Made by a program: the position numbers and the translations under genes
DNA from: Podospora pseudoanserina
Lineage: Eukaryota; Ascomycota; Sordariomycetes; Sordariales; Podosporaceae
Reading direction: 5' to 3'
Assembly (NCBI RefSeq): GCF_035222485.1
Contig: NW_026946671.1
Location: 1,736,001 to 1,800,000 of the forward strand
DNA length: 64,000 nt
Part shown: positions 57,096 to 64,000 of the stretch, piece by piece
How positions within the stretch are numbered: position 1 is the first letter of the stretch
Layout of the letters: each line of letters begins with the position of its first letter
The notes under the pieces: model-generated
What the model was told of the DNA's origin: nothing
The model's input: the letters and a program-made list of their open reading frames with translations, nothing else
The model's database searches: none

Positions 57096-58546
57096 GCCAG
57101 CTTCGTCTCGGACGGTCAATCGGGGATGCGTCCCAAGTTATCGGACGGAGAAAAGAGAAAGGCGCAATTGTTTTTTGGGCGATTATTCAGGGACAGGGAC
57201 AGAGGTGTGGTGTAACTGCGTCATGGATGCCGCTTTCCCGGAATTCCATGTTACTGGCCGGTGGAGCCATGTGGAGACGGAGGTTTTACAGCGGATTCCA
57301 ACCAAGCCCCAGCCGGGTTTGAGGCGGGACACTCCGCTGTCACGAAGTTGCTCCAGGTGGTATGTTCGAGAGGATGCGATTTTGCAGGCGAGCACAGACC
57401 AGACACACCAGCTATATATTGTCGGCCACCCTTGCATTTTACTTGATTTCCTCTTTTCTTCTTCAGCTCTCCTTGCCTTCTGGCTTAGATCAAGTGTAGT
57501 ATCTGTTATTTTCAGTTTAATATCTGAAACTGCTCCAACGGAGCAGAATCTTGATTATCATAATATTTTTTTTATCTCGGCTAACTGTCCTCTGGGCATG
57601 CCCATGACGGTTGGCCACAGTGTCCCTGGTCTTACACTGCCTCCAGGTGATGGGAACCCTTTTTCTTTTCATTGCACTCTCGGGTCCTGCTCGAGCTGCG
57701 AGGAAGAGAGTACCTACACCTACCTACCAGCAGTGCTTCTGGATGGCCACCACCAAGCCGACAGTGCCACGGCCTGAACACACGCCTGGCCAAGACCCGT
57801 GGAACAACAAAAAGAACAAATCGAAGAAGGGCGATCCAAAACACGTTTCCTGTTGCACATGTGCTCTCTTGGGTCGGGTTACACCTGCAGCACACTCATC
57901 GTCACCAACCAGCCAGTTGTTCAATTCAGAAAGCTTGTCTGGTCTTGTCATCGCCAAAACCCCACCAAACAAGCCATGATCGGCAGAGCACCTCTCGTGG
58001 TGGTGGTCTCGGTGCCGGGCACACCCGGATCAGCACGATGCCGTGTGGGCGTCGCCCGAGATGCCTTCTTGCAAGCCTGCGTGCATTACGTCTTGGCTCT
58101 TGCTCGATATAGAGAGGTCTCATCCGGCCATCCGTTGTGTGAGGGGAGCCTCACAACAGTGTCGTATAAATCTTCGCTCAAGCCCACTCCCGAGAAACGA
58201 TAGAAAATCGCCACAAAATTCTTCGTTGGGCAGCCTGGCCGGTTCTATTTGGAGCAGTTGCCCATTTGTCCGACCATCCTCCAGCACTGAGTTTCATGTC
58301 GGTGTAGAAGGCGAGCGGCGCGGAGGGCCATCCAACACCTCTCACCCTGCTACACCTCAGCTCTCAGCAACACTCAAGCCTCATTCACCGCAGCCTGGTT
58401 TGACCTGCTCTGCTCGCCCGCCAATCCGGGCGGCCTTGGTTGGAAGGGTGCAGAGACAAACTTAAACCTCTGCTCCTGCTGTTTTCTCTTTTTTACTTTT
58501 CGTCTTTTAGATTTTGTTCTTTCTCGTCTTTGTCTTCTCTTTGGCT
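57096..58546. other. Intergenic region between divergent genes
   Basis: About 1.45 kb, start codon to start codon of two divergent genes. It probably holds both promoters; the last 150 bp is T/C-rich leader of the basic protein gene. Frames of up to 146 codons (57672-58112) are not recognised. Confidence 0.55.
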
Positions 58547-59785
58547 ATGTGCATCGGTTCTTTACCGACATCAATCACCACGCCGACACACCCTCCGACA
58601 CGCCCTCCGACGACTCCCCGAGTCTCGCCTCTTGATAACTCGCAAGGTCAACGATGCCAGTCTATTACACACCTCCCCCCGACCCCCCCACCTGCCATCC
58701 CTTCTCCATCACCTCCGCCATCACCGCCCCTAGCCCTCCCGGACCCAGATTCCTACCCACCCTACCCCTCCTCACACTCCTCGCGCTCCCGTTCCAAGTC
58801 AACCAAATCCTCACTCTCCTCCTCTTCTTCTTCCAAGTCCAAACACAGCCACTCCTCCGACAACCACGAAGAAGGAGGCCACAAGATCCCCTACGTCTTC
58901 CTAGGCTCCATAGCCGCGGCCTCCTTCCTCGCACACAAATACTGGCCTAAAGGTTACGTCTACGGCGACAAGGAAGACTGGGAGCTGTCCAAATACGAGA
59001 GAAGGGCCAGGGAGAAATTGCAGGCCGCAACGGCCGCCAAGAGGGGCAAGGTGAACGAGAGGGAAGTTAAGAGTTACAGTCCCCGACCACCGGCGCACGA
59101 CGGCAGGGAGGCGAGAAGGGGTGGGTATGCCTATAAAGGGCCACCTCGGGTATCCCACAGGAGGGAAGTGTATGAAGAACAGGAGGAGGGGGAGGTGTAC
59201 AGCAACCCCGGAAGTAGAAGAGGAAGCCTGAGAGGTGCCGCCCCCCGGGGAAGAATCGATCCGAGGGGTTACTACAACGACGACGACAGAGAGTATACCA
59301 GAGGTCTCTCCGAATACGCCGTCGCGCCCTCGGTCCTGCGGAGTAAGAGCCAAAGCGGGAGAGACCAATTCTACTCTGACGTTGCGCCCTCTCGGGACCG
59401 ATCCCTTCCTCCCCGTCGCGCCTCCTCTGTTGCGAACGAGGAATATTACATGACACCGGCCATCGGTCCAGCGGCCAGCCGGAATAGAGATAGTCACTAC
59501 CCCCCGCCACCTCCGCGAAGTTATGTTTCTGGGAGGGAGTTGAGCAGGCCGAGATACCTGATTGAAGAGCCCCGAGCTGGACCGCCCTTGCTTGCCAGGC
59601 CAGAAAGCATGAGGGGTAGGGAGTTGCAGAGGAGGCCATACTATGATGAAGAGGTTGTAGCCCCGAGGGCTCCGAGAGAAGCGGTTGTGTATGTGTACCG
59701 GGATGCGCCATCAGCAGGAAGCAGAAGGGCGTCTGTTGTCCTGGAGGCTGGGAGGAACAGGGCATTTGACTGGGATTATCGGTGA
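58547..59785 (+). CDS. Basic disordered fungal protein with one membrane-like segment; start uncertain
   Basis: With ATG 58547 the frame gives 412 residues. The N-terminal ~85 residues are Pro/Thr-rich, followed by a Ser/Lys run, one hydrophobic segment (IPYVFLGSIAAASFLAHKYW) and WPKGYVYGDKEDWELSKYER, the most conserved-looking part, then a long Arg/Tyr-rich disordered tail. An alternative start, ATG 58654 (MPVYYTPPP), lies in another frame that fades into the main one across C-runs; related fungal proteins are remembered to begin MPVYY. A single-base change in the C-runs at about 58671-58691 would reconcile them. I cannot say what it does; the tail may bind acidic partners or nucleic acid and the hydrophobic part may tether it to a membrane. 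Confidence 0.7.
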   Translation: MCIGSLPTSITTPTHPPTRPPTTPRVSPLDNSQGQRCQSITHLPPTPPPAIPSPSPPPSPPLALPDPDSYPPYPSSHSSRSRSKSTKSSLSSSSSSKSKHSHSSDNHEEGGHKIPYVFLGSIAAASFLAHKYWPKGYVYGDKEDWELSKYERRAREKLQAATAAKRGKVNEREVKSYSPRPPAHDGREARRGGYAYKGPPRVSHRREVYEEQEEGEVYSNPGSRRGSLRGAAPRGRIDPRGYYNDDDREYTRGLSEYAVAPSVLRSKSQSGRDQFYSDVAPSRDRSLPPRRASSVANEEYYMTPAIGPAASRNRDSHYPPPPPRSYVSGRELSRPRYLIEEPRAGPPLLARPESMRGRELQRRPYYDEEVVAPRAPREAVVYVYRDAPSAGSRRASVVLEAGRNRAFDWDYR

Positions 59786-60108
59786 TGTTACTGATTGCTG
59801 CCTGCTTCTCACGTCTCAACAGTCTAATATCTAGCTAATCAGGTAGTCATTGATCATTTGCCTTTCGTGTCCATTTTACGCCATCTACTTGCTTATGCCC
59901 CCCCCTCCTCTGTTGATCCGTTTGCGATATGATGTTTGTCTGTGCCATATAAGATGCGAATGCTTGCTACCTAGATGTGTCCCATCCACGTCGGCTACAA
60001 TCAGAAGCGTCCGCATATACCAAATCCCTTAAATCCGTGTTTCAAAAAAATAATATTACGTGTTGCTGAGAACTGCATGAGCATGTTCTAGAACACTCTT
60101 GGAGCTGC
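59786..60108. other. Intergenic region between convergent genes
   Basis: 323 bp between the basic-protein gene and ELG1, with an AT-rich AAAAAAATAATATTA stretch around 60045. Expected 3' untranslated DNA; nothing else seen. Confidence 0.6.
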
Positions 60109-63100
60109 TCATACTTCATCTGCCGTGTCCTCCTCATCTACAACAATTTTCTGGACTTTGGGCTTTCTACCCCGTTTCCCCACGGCCTTCTTCGGTTTGA
60201 CTGGAGATGCTTCGGGAGACGTCCCTTCCCCGGCAGAGCTCTTCATCGGACTCCTCTTCAGCGGACTTGGCGGAATTGGAAGCTCGTCAAGATCCAGCCC
60301 GGGGTTCCACCCCTTCCCGCCTGTCCTGGCTACCAAATAAGGGTTCAACTCGGCTTTAAACCACCTCTCACCCCGTTTGTTGCTCCTCGATCCACCCTCC
60401 ATTGCAGACAAAGCAGCTCTTGTCGTCCGCATCCGCTTCGTGCCTTGAGTTCCTTTCCCGCCTTCGCTAAGAAGACTGCTCATCTTCAGTCTCTGCTTCT
60501 GGAGGGATTGCTCATAGGCCACAATGCCACGGACATATGGGGCCACGTCGAGGACGATGAGTTTCAGCGTTCTGTCAAACACAGATGGGTCGAGATAGGA
60601 TGCCGGGATGGCGGAGGACGACTCTGGGGTTGCGATATTGTCAAAGGCAAACGCAAAGTCCATGCGCGTGATAGCCATCGATCCTGGTGTGGGAGACGTG
60701 AAGCTCGTTTGAAGACACTGAACCGCTTGTGATTCGGTTAGAGGGCAAAACTCGTCGGCCGACTGATCCTGTAGCGCCTCTATCCTTTTTTTGAGAGAGG
60801 CCTTGCCAAGAGACTTGATCGTCAATGGCAAGGAAGTTACGAGGGAGTCATAGTGAGTGGTACAGGGCGAATCAAGATGAGAAAGCCCCTGGACAAAGTC
60901 GCCCTGGGCCTTTTCGGAGAGCCCGGGCAGTGTGGCATCCATTGTCTCCTGTACAAGCGGTTAGCAAAAAAGGGAAGACTGCAAAAATTGGTGCCGCTTA
61001 CCTCTTTGTGCGTGGCGAATGACCCCAGTGAGCAGATGTCAGCCACGCTCAAGGCCTCTGTCATCTCACCAAAGGCCTCAAGAGCACCAAGCCGCCCAGC
61101 GGGGGTTGCGCTGACGGGATTGATCTTTTCCGCCCAAGTACCAAGACGAAGCGTGTCCTCCCAGTTCCCGAGATCAACGCCCCAACTCTCCCAAGCTTGC
61201 TCAACAAGTTCCTCCTCTGCCTGCAGGGGTGTTGTCTTGTCACTGACAATGCTGTCCCTCGCCAACAGGTTCATGCCTGGCTGGTAGGTGCCCTCACTGA
61301 CGACCCGAACTACCTCCTGGTTCTCGTCAAGGTCCACCCCTTTTGGCCAGCGAGGATAAAACCAGTCAAACCCTCCTCTGCGGTCACCAACTCCCATCTG
61401 ACACCAGTATTGGAGGTCCATTGTGGCCGCACGGATGTCGCAATCTCGTGAGTCGTAGAGTGTCTCGACAGCCTGGCGGGCAAGCGCATGACCCTCATTT
61501 GCTGCAATAAGAATGAGACGATCAATGGCAAGATCTCTCGGGGGTGGGCTGAGCCGGAAGATGCCATGCATCCTCAAGGTGTGTAAAGGAACCAGAGTCT
61601 CATCATTGCACGTAATGATGAAGGGGCGTCGGGATTGTGTGATAAGGTCAACCACTGTTGACCAAAACTGCTTGTCCTCATCATAAAGAACATCAACCTC
61701 CTCCAGCAGAATCAAGGACTGCCTTTGGCTTCTAGAAGAACCCTTCTTGACATCTGTTGGTGCTGCTGTCTCGCCTGACGCGACTGTTGATGATTTTGGT
61801 TTTGCAGCCACCACCGGATTTGGTTTGAAGAATGAAGCCATGGTAGACTGCTTGCCCGACTTTATATCGGCTGCAGTTTCGTCCTCACCCTTGGCGTCAT
61901 TGTTGTCTCCCGGGGTACTGGACTCATGCTGCCGGACATGATGATTTCTGGTCATGTCACCAATCTTGGCGAGTACGTCCTTTCCAGCTCGTCTCGTGCT
62001 GGAATTGATCTCAAAGATTTCAAAGTTCAGCTCATTTGCAACTGCATGAACCATGGTCGTTTTGCCACAGCCCGGGGGACCGCTGATGATAAGTGTATTG
62101 GCCATCTTTTCGCCCTTGCTCAAACTCAGAGACCGGATGACCGTCTTTCTCAAGATGCCCCTGGCGCCACTAGCGGTCCAGTCTGCTTCGTCGCCAGAGA
62201 AGTCATCCAGCCCATAGTCCTCGTTGTCACTAGAAACGATGAACCCGTCGAGCCTTCTGCGTCGCTTCTTCTTCCCATGCTTCGCCTTGGACCGTGGACT
62301 GACTTTGTCATCTTTTGACCCTGTGTCAACCGACTGAACCACCAGTGCTTGCAGCCATTCCTTCAGGAGAAAAGCCTCTTGGCCAGGCTGGAGAACCTCG
62401 GCAGCGCATGTGGGGGCGTACTTTTGGACCCAATTGACCGTCTCACACTGGGACTGGTCGAATGCAGAAAGAGAGGAAGAGATTGACGCAAAAAGAAGGG
62501 AGAGCTGAGCTGGTGGCTGAGCTTTTCCACCCGTGTCTTTAGTAAAGAGTGTACGCTGAGTCCCGTTCTTGCCTGGTGCAGATGTCTGGAAAGTTTTGAG
62601 CTCCGGAAGGATACGTGCCTGAAGCTTACTTCCACTCTCAAAATGTTTCTGAGGAAGTCGCAGCTCCGGAGGAGGAGGGACGACTACATCCGTATTGATA
62701 TTGCGAATGTCTTTGACAAGGGATTCTATGTTCAAGGTCATGGCTGTGAGGGCCAACACTGACTCAGCAAGGGGCACCTTGACAGAAAGGCCCTTTGACT
62801 TCCGAGCTGCCAATAAACACAGATTGTCCTCTGCCACCTGGGTCTCTGGTCTTCCGATCGCCTCAGGCTCGTCCTCGTCGCCTCGAATATGCACCATCCC
62901 CTGCCACGGCCATGCTGGCTGCTTGGCCCCCGGGAATTTGAGGCCCAGGTTCTTGACGCCGAACTGAGGTAGGGGGGCTTTGTGCACCTGCGCGGTCCGT
63001 GGCTTCTTAGGGGAGAAAGGCGTTGAGCCGAATATTTTTGACTTGGTCTTGGTAGGCCGGGGCGAGGTCGGTTCACTGGGCTTGACATCTTCGGGTACCG

Positions 63101-63941
63101 CCTCCTGCTTTTTGGCCTTGCCGAGAAAGAATGGATGTGTCGATTTGGATGATGTTGGAGCTGCTGTCTTTGGAGCCGTGGGGTATGTCTTCTCCGTGCC
63201 AGATGCCTGCGGGGATTCAGATTCAACTGCCGGCTGTGCAGGTGTGGCAGACAGTATAGAATTGATGCGCGTGCCAATTCGAGTCCGAGTTTCCATGTCT
63301 GTTCCATATTTGATGCACACTACCATTGCCTTTGGCTTCCTGCCACGTTTCTTGGGGGCCTGTTTTTCACCCGCCGCAACAGTTCCCTGCACAGTTGGTG
63401 TCGCCTTGGGTACTGGGGGAGGGCCGATTGTTCCAGTCTTGGGGTCAAGAAGCAAGAGTTTTTTGGGCTTCGGTGCAGTTTTTCCTGGCGCTGAGGGTTC
63501 TGTTGAAGCGGCAGTGCTGGAGGTGTCGTTACTGCTTGGTTGCGTTGCAGACGAACCCTCATGCTTACCCACAAGCTCTGGCGTATCTGTTGGACATGGT
63601 TCGCTTTGCTTGACTTTGGTGAAGAGACTGGCAATGATACTAGCCCCAGAGACCCTCGCCCGTTTGTTTGCCTTTTGTTTCTGCGGCTCCTCGGCTTCCA
63701 GTGCGTCACTGCTGTTCACATTGCGTCTCTTTTTGCCGCCACTTTCGAGTGCATGATTCACCGCCGTATCATCTTCTGTTTTACTGTTGTCCTTCGCGGT
63801 GATCGGAGTCGATATAGGGGAGGATTCGGCAGCCTCACTTTCGAGGGCATGCGGGGTCATTCGGTTTGGTGTGAAGAAAGGGTGTAGGGGTCGGTGAGCC
63901 GGAGTTGCAACCATGACTACTGGAGATGCAGTCTCGGCCAT
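60109..63941 (-). CDS. ELG1: Elg1/ATAD5-type AAA+ PCNA-unloading clamp-loader subunit
   Basis: Two exons, 61002-63941 and 60109-60948 (53 bp intron, GTAAGC...TACAG), 1259 residues. ATG 63941 (MAETASPVV) is used, since the frame above has only a non-ATG start. The N-terminal ~560 residues are disordered and basic with RGRKPK at 199-204; the AAA+ module follows: VNWVQKYAP, Walker A GPPGCGKT at 621-628, INSSTRRAGKDV, Walker B-like LILLEEVDVLYDED (around 742) and IITCNDE. A PIP-box-like QSTMASFF lies at 698-705 in a long insert. The C-terminal collar and a second RGRKPK (1239-1244) end the protein. Elg1 replaces Rfc1 in an RFC-like complex and unloads PCNA, including SUMO- and ubiquitin-modified forms, after replication and repair. 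Long insert and Walker B EEVD match Elg1 more than Rfc1 or Ctf18. Confidence 0.92.
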
Positions 63942-64000
63942 GGTATGAACCCTTGAATTTTTCACGGTCAGTCAAGACCCATAGACAATTTTCAAGCTTC

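Noticed and set aside
60109-63941. Rfc1 or Ctf18 clamp-loader subunit
   Set aside because: No BRCT domain as in Rfc1; the large insert, degenerate Walker B and basic disordered N-terminus fit Elg1/ATAD5 better.

Overview
This window is nuclear DNA of a filamentous ascomycete, most likely a sordariomycete and probably close to Podospora, Chaetomium and Neurospora. The evidence is short introns (53-83 bp) with GTAAGT-type donors and CTAAC/CTGAC branch sites, fungal-only families (PTH11-type receptor, LDB19 arrestin, ER-transporter/DUF2421 protein, WSC protein, fungal-specific transcription factor domain), and AT-rich blocks and nonsense codons of the kind left by repeat-induced point mutation (RIP).

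Layout. 1 to about 4540 is a very AT-rich block without intact genes. It holds two direct copies of a ~565-580 bp repeat, low-complexity poly-T, and one small island of normal base composition that encodes a 23-residue cysteine-rich reading frame. A broken small gene (4703-5253) sits at its edge. The gene-bearing part then runs: PTH11-like seven-helix protein (7212-8781 +), secreted double-psi barrel protein (9489-9968 -), Rad5 (10680-14085 -) divergent from an NDUFAF6-like complex I assembly factor (14463-15627 +), LDB19/Art1-type arrestin (19112-20761 +), GTPBP1/2-like GTPase (21718-23728 +), LSm3 (24313-24838 -), PIG-L/Gpi12 (25333-26262 -), a conserved membrane protein (26857-27610 +), a secreted CE4 polysaccharide deacetylase (28541-29305 +), an alpha/beta hydrolase (29659-30743 -) and a MOSC protein (31350-32423 +).

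32.5-39.1 kb is a graveyard of host genes: an F-box pseudogene (-) and a very long pseudogene (+) of an uncharacterised sordariomycete family, with several in-frame TGA codons. Next come a WSC-domain membrane protein (39401-40060 -), a 5.8 kb gene-poor gap with two short tandem repeats, a large C2H2 plus fungal-specific-domain transcription factor (45862-49632 +), a delta-12 fatty acid desaturase (51704-52967 +), a large ArAE/DUF2421 membrane protein (53442-57095 -), a basic disordered protein with one membrane-like segment (about 58547-59785 +) and an Elg1/ATAD5-type PCNA unloader (60109-63941 -).

The genes are mostly housekeeping loci, each with its own promoter; I see no biosynthetic cluster, CRISPR array, tRNA or rRNA gene. 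Rad5 and Elg1 both act on PCNA but lie about 46 kb apart and need not be linked. I did not find a convincing new multi-gene system. The items I would look at first are the decayed giant gene, the MITE-like inverted-repeat element at 16.5-16.7 kb, the cysteine-rich reading frame inside the AT-rich block, the two stop-free introns whose length is a multiple of three, and the internal PIP-box-like motif of Elg1. Gene assignments rest on recognising protein families by eye; no database search was run.
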